From the NCBI RefSeq assembly GCF_024159265.1, contig NZ_JAMYWY010000001.1:930001-994000 (forward strand): DNA of 64,000 bases, written 5' to 3'. The notes below the pieces were generated by a model that ran no database searches, had not been told where the DNA came from, and was given only the letters and a program-made list of their open reading frames with translations. This document shows, piece by piece, positions 45,781 through 54,252 of the stretch. Position 1 is the first letter of the stretch. Every line of letters starts with the position of its first letter. A program made the position numbers and the translations under genes. Source of the DNA: Paenibacillus sp. 1781tsa1. GTDB lineage: Bacteria > Bacillota > Bacilli > Paenibacillales > Paenibacillaceae.

Positions 45781-46433
45781 ATAACTATGGCATTCCAACG
45801 AATGCATTAATTACGGTAGCAGGTACGGTTGGAGTGGGCAAATCCACGTTAACAGCTGCGCTTGCACAGCGTTTGAATTTCAAGACTTCTCTAGAGCAAG
45901 TCGATCATAATCCATATTTGGAGAAGTTCTATCATGACTTCGAGCGTTGGAGCTTCCATCTGCAGATTTATTTCCTGGCAGAGCGCTTCAAGGAACAGAA
46001 GAAGATTTTTGAACTGGGTGGGGGGTTCGTACAGGATCGTTCCATCTATGAAGATACGGGCATTTTCGCGCAAATGCATGCAGATCAAGGAACCATGTCT
46101 GCTACTGATTTCGAGACATACAGCAGTTTGTTTGAAGCAATGGTGATGACACCGTATTTCCCACATCCAGATGTGCTGATCTATCTGGAAGGCAGTCTGC
46201 CTTCGATTTTAAACCGAATTACGGAACGTGGACGCGAGATGGAGATTCAGACAGACCGTTCGTACTGGGAACACATGCATGAGCGCTATTCCGTGTGGAT
46301 TGATCAGTTTACGGCTTGCCCTGTGCTGCGTCTGAATATTGATGAGTATGATGTGCATGATCCGGCATCGGTGGATGCCATTTTGGCACAGATTGCAGCT
46401 GTCATTCAGCCTACTAAGGAAACGCAAAGATAA
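45777..46433 (+). CDS. dck: Deoxyadenosine/deoxycytidine kinase
   Basis: A 218-residue kinase very similar to B. subtilis Dck (YaaF). It shows the P-loop ITVAGTVGVGKSTLT, VDHNPYLEKFYHDFERWSFHLQIYF, VQDRSIYEDTGIFA (DRS motif) and TERGREMEIQTDRSYW (lid). It phosphorylates dAdo and dCyd. ATGA overlap with dgk shows translational coupling; the same gene pair occurs near an rrn operon in B. subtilis, so gene order is conserved. Confidence 0.95.
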   Translation: MNNYGIPTNALITVAGTVGVGKSTLTAALAQRLNFKTSLEQVDHNPYLEKFYHDFERWSFHLQIYFLAERFKEQKKIFELGGGFVQDRSIYEDTGIFAQMHADQGTMSATDFETYSSLFEAMVMTPYFPHPDVLIYLEGSLPSILNRITERGREMEIQTDRSYWEHMHERYSVWIDQFTACPVLRLNIDEYDVHDPASVDAILAQIAAVIQPTKETQR

Positions 46434-46500
46434 GATAGAGCGAGTTTCCCTATGTAGTTTTCTGGGTTACAGTGGTTATATCTAAAATATAGATACGGAC

Positions 46501-46546
46501 AACATCCCTTCTACGGCTATTATGCTGTTGGAAGGGATGTTTTTTA
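46501..46546 (+). terminator. Terminator of the dgk-dck operon
   Basis: AACATCCCTTC (46501-46511) and GAAGGGATGTT (46531-46541) form a perfect stem followed by T residues. Confidence 0.92.
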
Positions 46547-46651
46547 TGGCCATCAGTAGAAAAATGTTGAATAATAGGTCTTTTTGTGGTTTCATAGGAA
46601 AGGTGAATTCTGGAAAAGAAGCATATGCATGACTCAGGAGGGAAAGACAAC

Positions 46652-47134
46652 GTGGAAGAGAAACAAGGAGTTAAAATCGGTATGCCGATCATTGGTGGCT
46701 TAATTGCAGCCATTCTGGGGGGCATCGTGTGGGCGGCTATTGCCGCAATGACCGAGTATGAGGTAGGATTAATTGCGATTTTGATTGGAGCGCTCACGGG
46801 CTACGCCGTTGTGTTGTTCTCCAATAAACAGATTGCGACAGTACATAAGATTATTGCCGTACTGTTTGCGCTCGTTGGCATTTTGCTGGGGAAATATCTG
46901 ACGGTGGTTTATTTTACTTCCGAACTATTTGGGGATGTAAGTGTGATGGAACTCGTGTTTGATAGCGAGATGATCAGCGCGTTTGCAGAAACCTTCCAAG
47001 ACTATTTCAGTCAACCCATTGATTTGTTATTCATTGTGCTTGCGATTGTATCTGCATGGCAGATTCCTGGCCGGATGGCGAGAACCAGTCTAGCCTCGGA
47101 TGTCTCTTCATCGGATCACGCACCAAGAGCTTAA
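46652..47134 (+). CDS. Membrane protein of unknown function (160 aa)
   Basis: A small protein with about four membrane segments: IGMPIIGGLIAAILGGIVWA, EVGLIAILIGALTGYAVVLF, IIAVLFALVGILLGKYL and LLFIVLAIVSAW. The second segment with its glycines recalls proteins of the Bacillus/Paenibacillus family annotated only as hypothetical. ATG 46625 opens the frame but precedes CAGGAGGG, so GTG 46652, nine bases after that box, is the likelier start. Single gene. Confidence 0.65.
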   Translation: MEEKQGVKIGMPIIGGLIAAILGGIVWAAIAAMTEYEVGLIAILIGALTGYAVVLFSNKQIATVHKIIAVLFALVGILLGKYLTVVYFTSELFGDVSVMELVFDSEMISAFAETFQDYFSQPIDLLFIVLAIVSAWQIPGRMARTSLASDVSSSDHAPRA

Positions 47135-47698
47135 TCGGATAGTCGTTGGACGCTGGCAGCATAATGAAGAACGTTTGACAGAAAAAACTTCATGCTCATC
47201 ATCCTAAGCATCTGGTGAAAAGGTTATATCGAAGGACTGGGAGCAGAAGAAAACGTAGTAAAGAGCATCTACTTTAGAAAAATATTTATAAAGTACTCAG
47301 AGTGAGCAGCCGTTAGGCTTGTTCACATTGCGGCTGAGTTACTTGGATACATAAAAGGGACGTAACGCTTGAGAAGGCGGACGTCCCTTTTATGTATTTA
47401 CTAGGAAGTAGGCTGGATATGACTCATCACTGTTGCAACAATTCGGGTCGATTCAATTTATTTACTACGTAACCCTACCATATACCCAGAATGTTCATAA
47501 GGTTAACAAGAACAATACGGTCACCACAGAACGAAGGTTACAATATCCTGATCTCATTTATAGAAAATAAAGCTGACGACGAGAGATTACGTTTACCACT
47601 ATAGGACAGAGGTCTAAGTTACAGACGATCGTTTACAGCGCTTATTTGACGGCAATGAGAGTTGAATAATACTGTATGTGGTTGAATACAGGGCTATA
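47135..47698. other. Intergenic region with a bidirectional terminator
   Basis: No gene is visible in these 564 bases. A CAGCCG/CGGCTG stem lies at about 47306-47336, and ATAAAAGGGACGT (47351-47363) with ACGTCCCTTTTAT (47381-47393) forms a strong terminator usable by both flanking genes. The remaining 300 bases toward the MerR gene show nothing I can name. Confidence 0.6.
47351..47396. terminator. Bidirectional terminator
   Basis: A perfect 13-bp stem, ATAAAAGGGACGT / ACGTCCCTTTTAT, between convergent transcription units. Confidence 0.88.
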
Positions 47699-48442
47699 TT
47701 ATTTGTTTTGGTCAGCAAATACAGCCATAGCATCTCTCATAAATACTGCCAGACCATCGCCGAACTGATCAATATTACGCGTGAAGCGTTCATCGTCCAC
47801 GTACATCTGACCAAGTCCTCTAAAGGCTTCAGGTGAGTAGCTTCCCATTTGGTTTAGCCAAGTGTACCACTCTTTGATGCCAGCCTGTGCCTCCGCAGAT
47901 GCTGGTTCTGTGTGACGAAGTGAAGCCAGATGTTTGTAGATTTCATTCATTTGATCGGATAGAGCCTTCTGCTCCGTGGTTGATTTACTGTGCAGCTTCT
48001 GATTTGCCTGGTCGACAGCATGGTCTCCCCACCGTTCACGCGCTTCCTGTTCATACGGATTCCGGCTAAAATCAAATCCTTCAAAATGTTCTTTGGCTGT
48101 CATTATAATTTCTCCTCTCACGTGTAGGACTGTTTTATCAATGGTAGCAATCATCTGGTCCAAGCGTTGGCGCTTCTCCAGCAGTATAAGTCGATGCATA
48201 TTTAGTGCTTCTTCCGGATTGAAGGAGGGGTTGGTTATAATGTTTTTGATCTCCTTCAGAGAGAAGTCGAGTTCCTTAAAAAATAATATCTGCTGCAATC
48301 GTTCCAGGTTGGCATCTGAATATAATCGATACCCGGCAGCAGTTACTTCGTCCGGGGTTAATAGCCCGATTTCATCATAATGATGCAGTGTGCGCACACT
48401 GATTGAGGCAAGTTCGGCAACTTCTTTTACCTTCATGGCCAT
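47699..48442 (-). CDS. MerR family regulator with TipAS domain (Mta/TipA-like)
   Basis: A 247-residue activator. Residues 1-70 are a MerR HTH (VAELASISVRTLHHYDEIGLLTPDEVTAAGYRLYSDANLERLQQILFFKELDFSLKEI), followed by a coiled dimerisation helix and a TipAS antibiotic-recognition domain (EHFEGFDFSRNPYEQEARERWGD ... YVDDERFTRNIDQFGDGLAVFM). TipA and B. subtilis Mta, with the same layout, activate multidrug genes after binding cyclic thiopeptides or other drugs. ATG 48442 is eight bases from GGAGG. Its own promoter has the 19-base MerR spacer. No pump gene is adjacent. Confidence 0.92.
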   Translation of the reverse strand: MAMKVKEVAELASISVRTLHHYDEIGLLTPDEVTAAGYRLYSDANLERLQQILFFKELDFSLKEIKNIITNPSFNPEEALNMHRLILLEKRQRLDQMIATIDKTVLHVRGEIIMTAKEHFEGFDFSRNPYEQEARERWGDHAVDQANQKLHSKSTTEQKALSDQMNEIYKHLASLRHTEPASAEAQAGIKEWYTWLNQMGSYSPEAFRGLGQMYVDDERFTRNIDQFGDGLAVFMRDAMAVFADQNK

Positions 48443-48466
48443 GAGTGAAACCTCCTTACAACACTG

Positions 48467-48497
48467 ATTGTACAGTGTCACGTTACGTGAGAGTCAA
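48467..48497 (-). promoter_or_regulatory. MerR-type promoter with 19-bp spacer and palindrome
   Basis: On the minus strand TTGACT (48497-48492) and TACAAT (48472-48467) are separated by exactly 19 bases, the suboptimal spacing that MerR proteins correct. The spacer holds the inverted repeat TCACGT-A-ACGTGA. This fits autoregulation of the TipAS-type gene. Confidence 0.8.
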
Positions 48498-48509
48498 CAG
48501 TTGAAAATG

Positions 48510-48545
48510 AAAAAAACAAGATGCGAGCAAGGAAGCTGCATCTTG
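48510..48545 (-). terminator. Terminator of the thiMDE operon
   Basis: On the minus strand CAAGATGC and GCATCTTG form a stem followed by a run of T (complement of 48510-48516). Confidence 0.75.
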
Positions 48546-48550
48546 ATCAT

Positions 48551-48632
48551 GGATTGGTGACTGGATGTGGCTAGATGTGACTAGAGCTGATTGGAATGTG
48601 AGTAGATATGACTATATGTGAATAGGTATCAC
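48551..48632. repeat. Degenerate 10-bp tandem repeat
   Basis: About seven copies of a unit close to CTAGATGTGA follow each other (for example ctggatgtgg, ctagatgtga, actatatgtg) between the thi operon and its distal terminator. No reading frame is involved. Confidence 0.55.
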
Positions 48633-48815
48633 GAAATAATTGTATTATTCAGTCATTGTAGGGGCGGCGGCTGTGCTTTGATGTCGAAGACATGGGTTGC
48701 TGCCGCGCCGCAGGGGTGTTGTGATTCTCCTCTGTTATGGAGAGGAGAGCGAGCGGTTATGGGCTGCACCATGTATTCGGTGCAGCCCACGGGCTGGCAG
48801 TACAGGGGAGCAGGG

Positions 48816-49481
48816 CTACGCCTGCATCCCGCGCACTGCCGTAGCGAACTGCGCAGCCGCTGCGCGCACATCGGCCGCGCCCGCGATGGCGGAGATGACG
48901 GCTACGCCGTCGGCTCCAGCCGCCATCACGGCGGCCGTGGTATCGGGCGTAATGCCGCCGATACCCACAATCGGAACTGCGATGCCTGCGGCGCGCAGTT
49001 CCGTCACCCCTGCGGGGCCCAGCACAGCGTGGGCATCCGCTTTGGAGCGCGTCGGGTACATGGGCCCGACGCCAAGATAGTCGGCGCCCGCCTGCACGGC
49101 ACGGCGCGCCTCATCCACAGCGTGGGCGGATACGCCAAGCATCCGCCCATCGCCAATGCGGGCGCGTACCAGCGCCGCGTCCGCATCATCCTGGCCGACA
49201 TGCACGCCGTCGGCCTCCACCGCTACAGCCAGCTCCACATCATCGTTCACGATGAACGGGACCTCGTGCTGGCTGCACACCTCGCGAAGCCGCATCGCAA
49301 GCGTCATGCGAGCTTCGCCGACCAGGGCGCCAGTTCCCTTTTCACGGAACTGGAACAGCGTAATGCCGCCAGCAATGGCTTGGCGCAGCACCTCGACAGG
49401 GTCTTGCGTCGTATTGACGCTGCCCATGACCAAATACACCTGCATCGCGCGTTGTACCGCTTCTGCATCCCAAGGGCGCAT
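48816..49481 (-). CDS. thiE: Thiamin-phosphate synthase
   Basis: A 221-residue TIM-barrel enzyme that joins HMP-PP and thiazole phosphate to thiamin phosphate. Family motifs are present: VYLVMGSVNTTQDPVEVLRQAIAGGITLFQFREKG (REK pyrophosphate residues), VPFIVNDDVELAVAVEADGVHVGQDD, DYLGVGPMYPTRSK and VGIGGIT. The GTG at 49484 is an alternative start; ATG 49481 overlaps the thiD stop as TGATG. The gene is visibly much richer in GC (Ala/Arg/Gly GC-ending codons) than thiD and thiM upstream, which is odd within one operon. A hairpin GGGCTGCACC/GGTGCAGCCC lies just after it. Confidence 0.95.
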   Translation of the reverse strand: MRPWDAEAVQRAMQVYLVMGSVNTTQDPVEVLRQAIAGGITLFQFREKGTGALVGEARMTLAMRLREVCSQHEVPFIVNDDVELAVAVEADGVHVGQDDADAALVRARIGDGRMLGVSAHAVDEARRAVQAGADYLGVGPMYPTRSKADAHAVLGPAGVTELRAAGIAVPIVGIGGITPDTTAAVMAAGADGVAVISAIAGAADVRAAAAQFATAVRGMQA

Positions 49482-50293
49482 CACTGCTCACCTCGCTGTC
49501 TGCGCTGATACGCAAAATGATTCGTTGGCCCATGTCCGGCCCCAATCCCCAGCTCATCTTCAATGGCTGCCTGAATGAATGCTCGCGCGGTCGTGACAGC
49601 AGCCAGAACGGGTGAACCCTTGGCTAACTCTGCGGTGATCGCAGCAGAGTATGTACATCCCGTTCCGTGTGTATGACGTGTTACCACACGAACATTCTCC
49701 AGATAATGAAAAGACTGCCCATCGTAGAGCACATCCACGATCATGCCACTTCCTTCATCATGACCACCTTTGACCAAAGCATACGTTGAGCCCATCTGTA
49801 CAATCCGTCTCGCGGCTTCTTCCCGCTGACTTAGATTCGTGATGGACATTCCGGTAAGCAGTTCGGCTTCCGGAATATTAGGTGTTGTGATTAGGGCATG
49901 GGGCAACAGCTCTGTAACTAGCGCCTGTACAGCTTCCTGCTGGAGCAGGGGGGCGCCCCCTTTGGCGACCATCACAGGATCGATGACCAGATTAGACCAA
50001 CGGTAGTGCTGCCATTTCTCAGCGACTAGCTTGATTATCTCGGCACTATATAACATGCCGGTCTTCGCCGCAGTTGGCTGAAAGTCTTCGCCCGTCGAGT
50101 CCAATTGCTGGGATATGCCATCGTAAGGGATGGGGAATACGCCTTGTACACCTGTTGTATTTTGAGCAGCAATAGCGGTGATGACGGTCATGCCGTATAC
50201 GCCAAGCTCCTGAAATGTTTTCAAATCGGCCTGAATTCCTGCACCGCCTCCATTATCGGAACCTGCAATGGTTAGCGCTTGAGCAATGCTCAT
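49481..50293 (-). CDS. thiD: Hydroxymethylpyrimidine / phosphomethylpyrimidine kinase
   Basis: A 270-residue ribokinase-fold enzyme that phosphorylates HMP twice to HMP-PP. It shows [22 protein letters not shown] at the start, [41 protein letters not shown] [13 protein letters not shown], and the anion-hole/catalytic region [12 protein letters not shown]. The length is normal. It overlaps thiM by four bases and thiE by one to a few bases, so all three are translated as one unit. Confidence 0.96.
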   Translation of the reverse strand: MSIAQALTIAGSDNGGGAGIQADLKTFQELGVYGMTVITAIAAQNTTGVQGVFPIPYDGISQQLDSTGEDFQPTAAKTGMLYSAEIIKLVAEKWQHYRWSNLVIDPVMVAKGGAPLLQQEAVQALVTELLPHALITTPNIPEAELLTGMSITNLSQREEAARRIVQMGSTYALVKGGHDEGSGMIVDVLYDGQSFHYLENVRVVTRHTHGTGCTYSAAITAELAKGSPVLAAVTTARAFIQAAIEDELGIGAGHGPTNHFAYQRRQRGEQ

Positions 50294-51102
50294 ACTACAC
50301 CTCCACGGATCAGACGGATCTGTGCGCGTTCTGCCAAAAGGTCGGGTGTTACTTGTGCCAGTTGATTCAACAATTCAATCTGGAAGCTGCCCGGCCCCTG
50401 ATGAGCCGTCTTCTCTGCCGCCAGTTCAGCCGCTACGCCATAAAAAGTGAGTGCTTCAACAACACTGTCTAGAAGATCGGCTTCCGATTCCGCGATGGCA
50501 GTAAAAGCACCAATCACCGAACTTAGCAGACAGCCAGCACCCGTGACCTGAGTGAGCAAGGCATGACCATTACTTGTGAGAAATGTGGATTGTCCATCGG
50601 TAATGATATCTTCTTTTCCCGTGATGACCACGACACAGCCAAGATGTTGTGCTGCCCGCTCCGCAATTCCAATCCGGTTACCTTCACCTGATCCTGCATC
50701 GACACCTTTGATACTCCAGCTTTCACCAATGACATTGGCGACTTCCGCTACATTGCCGCGCAGTACCGTGAGACGAAGCTCACGAACGAGCATCTGAACG
50801 GTTTCTGTACGATAGGTGGTTGCCCCTGCGCCGACGGGATCAAGCACCACAGGCACATGATGCGCATTAGCCGATTGGCCTGCCAGACGGATGGCCTGAA
50901 CGATTTTATCATCGAGTGTGCCAATGTTGAGTACCACGGCTCCGGACATCTTGGCAACATCAGCGACTTCTTCATGAGCATAGGCCATAAAAGGGGACGC
51001 ACCAAGTGCAAGCAAACCATTGGCTGTGAATGGAGCAACGACAAGGTTGGTGATATTGTGTACCAGCGGATTTTGCGTACGAACACGTTCCAGATAAGAC
51101 AT
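50290..51102 (-). CDS. thiM: Hydroxyethylthiazole kinase
   Basis: A 270-residue enzyme that salvages the thiazole moiety of thiamin. Motifs are [29 protein letters not shown] at the start, [24 protein letters not shown] and the C-terminal catalytic [14 protein letters not shown]. The operon thiM-thiD-thiE starts here with AGGAGG at eight bases. Unlike the two thiamin-precursor uptake loci in the window, I find no TPP riboswitch motifs (CTGAGA, ACCTGATCTGG) in the 400 bases upstream. Confidence 0.96.
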   Translation of the reverse strand: MSYLERVRTQNPLVHNITNLVVAPFTANGLLALGASPFMAYAHEEVADVAKMSGAVVLNIGTLDDKIVQAIRLAGQSANAHHVPVVLDPVGAGATTYRTETVQMLVRELRLTVLRGNVAEVANVIGESWSIKGVDAGSGEGNRIGIAERAAQHLGCVVVITGKEDIITDGQSTFLTSNGHALLTQVTGAGCLLSSVIGAFTAIAESEADLLDSVVEALTFYGVAAELAAEKTAHQGPGSFQIELLNQLAQVTPDLLAERAQIRLIRGGVV

Positions 51103-51439
51103 ATAATTTCCTCCTTGTTTTGAAGTAACCCCACCGGCAGAAATCCGATATGCAGAGTCATTCAGCAGAATAATAGAATATGAGTCTCCTTGCCTGAGTA
51201 TGGCGCAGAGTGTAATGACAGCAAGAGGTATGAAAGCAGCGGTAAAATAGAAACGTAAATATAAATCAATTTTATAAACTCACTAAAATGAATTTTTGTA
51301 ACTGGATATAGACAAACTGAATCTTCTTGCTCTATGTCTGTCCTTGATTTAAACAGCTAATGGTTGCATACATATAAAATGTAAATGGACAGAAATGCTG
51401 CTGCACAAAAACGCAACAATATGAAAACGAAACAGTACA

Positions 51440-51480
51440 AAATAAAGAATAAAGAAAGAATAAAGAAAGAATAAAGAAAG
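51440..51480. repeat. 11-bp tandem repeat
   Basis: AATAAAGAAAG repeated about three and a half times. Confidence 0.8.
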
Positions 51481-51615
51481 TGGAGCCAGGGCCTGTTTCC
51501 AAACTCAGGCAAGCGATACGGTGATGAACGTAAGCGTTCAAATAGAGTCTTAAAGACCAAGACCAAGCTGGCAGCTCTTTTGGCGAATTCCTTGCGTTTG
51601 GTCAGACGGTGTTTC

Positions 51616-51810
51616 TAAAGAACCCAGGACATCTTATTTGGCTGTCAAATCCTACTTTTGAAATGTAAGGAACATCAGACACGTTATTTCCCAGAATTCC
51701 TTGATTAAAACGCTGCAAACGGCTGTTTATTCTGATATAACGTGTCTCAGATTCCTTAGATTTCTGAGACTGCTTTGAATCCTTGAATAAGACGTCTCAG
51801 ATTCGTTAGC
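51616..51810. repeat. Four copies of a ~25-bp interspersed repeat, two in each orientation
   Basis: Forward-type copies at 51616-51640 and 51665-51691 (TAAGGAACATCAGACACGTT type) and reverse-type copies at 51736-51759 (TATAACGTGTCTCAGATTCC type) and 51786-51810 (AATAAGACGTCTCAGATTCG type). Head-to-head copies can form large hairpins, as in REP/BIME elements. Confidence 0.6.
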
Positions 51811-51880
51811 GCTCGCCGCATGCCCTACTCCGAACACATTAAGGTGGGATTCAGCTCACGGTAGATTTGAAGATGTGCGC

Positions 51881-52017
51881 TAATGTACATGACCAAATGC
51901 ATAGCACCAAGCCGCCCGGACGCATACAAGGTACCCGATCGCATATCATGTCATCCAAACGCATACCAACAAGCCACCCAAATGCATACCAACAAGCCCC
52001 CTAATGTACATCAAGCC
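51881..52017. repeat. Array of imperfect ~22-bp direct repeats
   Basis: Units around AAAYGCATACCAACAAGCCMCC: clear copies at 51957-51979 and 51980-52000, degenerate ones at 51895-51957, and TAATGTACAT at both ends (51881-51890 and 52002-52011). There are no unique spacers between units. Confidence 0.6.
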
Positions 52018-52211
52018 ACTTAGGATTGCTAAAAATTCTGATGCTCCAAAGCTTGCTCCAGCCAATTTCCTTTCGGAAACCTTTTACATTTCGCAAACCT
52101 TGTTGCCCCTAATGCCCACGCGCTTTCTAACTTTCTATTCATTCCTCTCACGTTCAACTCCCATTCTTTTAGTCACTTTCCTTTCCCTTCATTCCCGTGT
52201 CTCTACTTTAC

Positions 52212-53285
52212 TTACTGTCCTTGCAGATTAATAAACGCATCCTCGGCTTTCACCGATTCAGGAATCAATTCAGTTGCAACGAGCCATGCACGTACATTCT
52301 CCCACGATTCCATTTCCTGCCGACCAAACGGTTGACCTTCTTCATTCATGAGTGGCAGTAGAATAGCGAGGCTTTTGGTTTCGATCTCCGGGTCAAGCGG
52401 AGACGTTTCATTCTCATGAGCAAGCAGAATATTCAAGGCTTCCTGTGGATGCTCAGTCACATATTTTTGTCCTTCCTGAATCGCTTTGACGAACCGGGTA
52501 AGCTGTTGTTTTTTTGCTTGAATGCCAGCTTCACTTGCGGTCAGGACCAATTCATAATAATCAGGCACACCATAGTCGACAGGGTTAATCGATTTCATGG
52601 CATGGCCTTCTTTCTCCAAAATCAATTGTTCATGGTTAATAAAACCACCCATAATCGCATCCGCCTGTCCGGAAGCCAGTGAAGGAATCAGATCGAATCC
52701 AACGTCGACCAGATTCATGTTATCCGGGTTGCCACCATCGTGGCTGATCATCGTACGTACCATCGCTTCATACAGCGGAATCGAAGAATAACCGACAGTT
52801 TTTCCGTCAAGATCTTTGGGTGAACTCACGTTGTCATTGGCTTCGGTCAACAGATGAACAAGCGGGTGCCGAACAACAGCAGCAATCGAACGTACAGGAA
52901 TGTTCTCGCCACGCGCGAGCAAGATTTGGGGCTGGTAGCTTAGAGCCAGATCAATTTTACCGGCAGCAACAAGTTTGAGTGAATCATTGGTATCCGCAGG
53001 CATCTGAATTTCGATATCCAGACCTTGGTCTGCAAAGTACCCTTTTTCCTGAGCAACATAGATGAAGGAATGTACTGCATTCGGGTACCAGTCGAGCATG
53101 ATGGACAGTTTATCTTTGGTGTCTGATGCTGGTTCTGGTGTAGACGGATCTATTTGCTGTGCGTTGGTTGCGGAATCTGTTGTTGGCGTATTTTGGTTGG
53201 TGCCTGCGGGGCTACATCCGCTAACAATCAGCAACAGGATTACGAGCATGATGGGAAGCAGGGAGTGTATACCTTTGTTATTCAT
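52212..53285 (-). CDS. thiY: Thiamin-precursor ABC transporter substrate-binding lipoprotein (ThiY-like)
   Basis: A 357-residue lipoprotein (signal peptide ending LLLIVSGC, Cys near residue 24) with a linker rich in Thr and Pro. The mature domain is of the NMT1/THI5-like type: LSIMLDWYPNAVHSFIYVAQEKGYFADQGLDIEIQMPADTNDSLKLVAAGKIDLALSYQPQILLARGENIPVRSIAAVVRHPL is characteristic of pyrimidine-precursor (HMP/FAMP) binding proteins. It captures the precursor outside the cell and delivers it to the permease encoded upstream. It is the last gene of the TPP-riboswitch operon. Specific ligand is inferred from the family and the riboswitch. Confidence 0.88.
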   Translation of the reverse strand: MNNKGIHSLLPIMLVILLLIVSGCSPAGTNQNTPTTDSATNAQQIDPSTPEPASDTKDKLSIMLDWYPNAVHSFIYVAQEKGYFADQGLDIEIQMPADTNDSLKLVAAGKIDLALSYQPQILLARGENIPVRSIAAVVRHPLVHLLTEANDNVSSPKDLDGKTVGYSSIPLYEAMVRTMISHDGGNPDNMNLVDVGFDLIPSLASGQADAIMGGFINHEQLILEKEGHAMKSINPVDYGVPDYYELVLTASEAGIQAKKQQLTRFVKAIQEGQKYVTEHPQEALNILLAHENETSPLDPEIETKSLAILLPLMNEEGQPFGRQEMESWENVRAWLVATELIPESVKAEDAFINLQGQ

Positions 53286-53439
53286 AATGGAAGTTCCTCA
53301 TTTCATTGTTTAAGGTTTGTAGGAAATGAACAGCAGGATGTTAACGGACAACGTGATGACTGAAACATAACTGCTGATATGTGAAAAAAGTGTTTGGAAA
53401 TCATACTTCCTATCATTAAATCGGGTTCACTCTCAAAGA

Positions 53440-54252
53440 TTATCCGGTCTTTCTTTTGCCTCCATGACGGGGTGTGTTAAACCGTTTTTCCAGCCAGGCA
53501 ATCAGTACAAACAAAACGATCCCGAGCAGGGATAACAGCACAATAGCGGCGAACATCGCGTCCGTGTTCATGTTGCTGGACATGCGGCGGCTGAAGTATC
53601 CGAGACCTTTGCTGCCACCGAGCCATTCGCCAATCGTTGCACCAACCACGCAGTACACCACAGACATCTTTAGTCCCGAGAAAAAAGAGGGAAGTGCCAG
53701 TGGAACCTGGAGTTTGCAAAAAATATCCCACTTGCTGGCCCCCATGGTGAGCAGCAGTTCACGCTGCTCTGGATCACCCTGGCGCAGGCCATCATAGGTA
53801 CTCACCACAATGGGGAAGAAGGCGATTAGGAATACCACCGCGACTTTGCTCCACAGCGTGTAGCCAAACCATAGGATGAAGACGGGGGACAGGGCAATCA
53901 GCGGGATCGTCTGACTGATTACGATGAAGGGATATAACGCTTTTTCAATCGACCGATTCATATGCATTCCCGTTGCAAGTGCAATTCCTGCACCAATGGA
54001 CAAGCCAAAACCAACGACAACCTCCATCAAGGTAGCAGGCAGATGTGTGGCCAGCAGGAGGTAGCGATGCTCATACAGGGAGCTGGCAATCGCCGTTGGG
54101 GCTGGAATGATGAAGGAGGGTACCCATCCCATACGTACAATCCACTCCCAGAAGACAAGCAGCAAGAGCATGAGCCAAAGAAACAGACCATAACGGGCAA
54201 GCCAACGCCTTACGTTATCCTTCATGCAGTCTCCCAAGTTACCTTCTCGCAT
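53440..54252 (-). CDS. thiX: Thiamin-precursor ABC transporter permease (ThiX-like)
   Basis: A protein of about 260-270 residues with six membrane segments of the SsuC/TauC/ThiX family. The EAA loop is in VVSTYDGLRQGDPEQRELLLTMGASKWDIFCKLQVPLALP. ATG 54252 has GGAGG nine bases upstream and overlaps the ATPase gene by 14 bases; ATG 54225, behind GGGAG, would avoid the overlap. It forms the membrane channel for the precursor bound by ThiY. The gap of about 155 bases to thiY holds no terminator that I can see. Confidence 0.87.
   Translation of the reverse strand: MREGNLGDCMKDNVRRWLARYGLFLWLMLLLLVFWEWIVRMGWVPSFIIPAPTAIASSLYEHRYLLLATHLPATLMEVVVGFGLSIGAGIALATGMHMNRSIEKALYPFIVISQTIPLIALSPVFILWFGYTLWSKVAVVFLIAFFPIVVSTYDGLRQGDPEQRELLLTMGASKWDIFCKLQVPLALPSFFSGLKMSVVYCVVGATIGEWLGGSKGLGYFSRRMSSNMNTDAMFAAIVLLSLLGIVLFVLIAWLEKRFNTPRHGGKRKTG

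Larger units (their letters stand above)
51103..52211. other. Repeat-rich intergenic region
   Basis: About 1.1 kb without a believable gene. It contains a run of 11-bp tandem repeats (51441-51480), four copies of a ~25-bp repeat in both orientations (51616-51810) and an array of imperfect ~22-bp repeats (51881-52017). The few open frames here lack ribosome binding sites and normal composition. The first 150 bases before thiM should hold its promoter. Confidence 0.7.

Noticed and set aside
48618..49578. Long plus-strand frames opposite thiE
   Set aside because: They are shadows caused by the high GC of thiE; thiE itself shows all family motifs.
51103..51300. TPP riboswitch before thiM
   Set aside because: Neither CTGAGA nor ACCTGATCTGG blocks are present on the minus strand here.
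51332..51566. Two overlapping minus-strand frames upstream of thiM
   Set aside because: They are built on the AATAAAGAAAG tandem repeat and low-complexity Phe/Ser/Leu sequence, without ribosome binding sites.
51881..52017. CRISPR-like repeat array
   Set aside because: Repeats are contiguous and imperfect with no unique spacers, and no cas genes are in the window.
52004..52231. 75-codon plus-strand frame opposite the end of thiY
   Set aside because: Low-complexity Leu/Ser/Thr sequence, partly antisense to thiY, no initiation signal.
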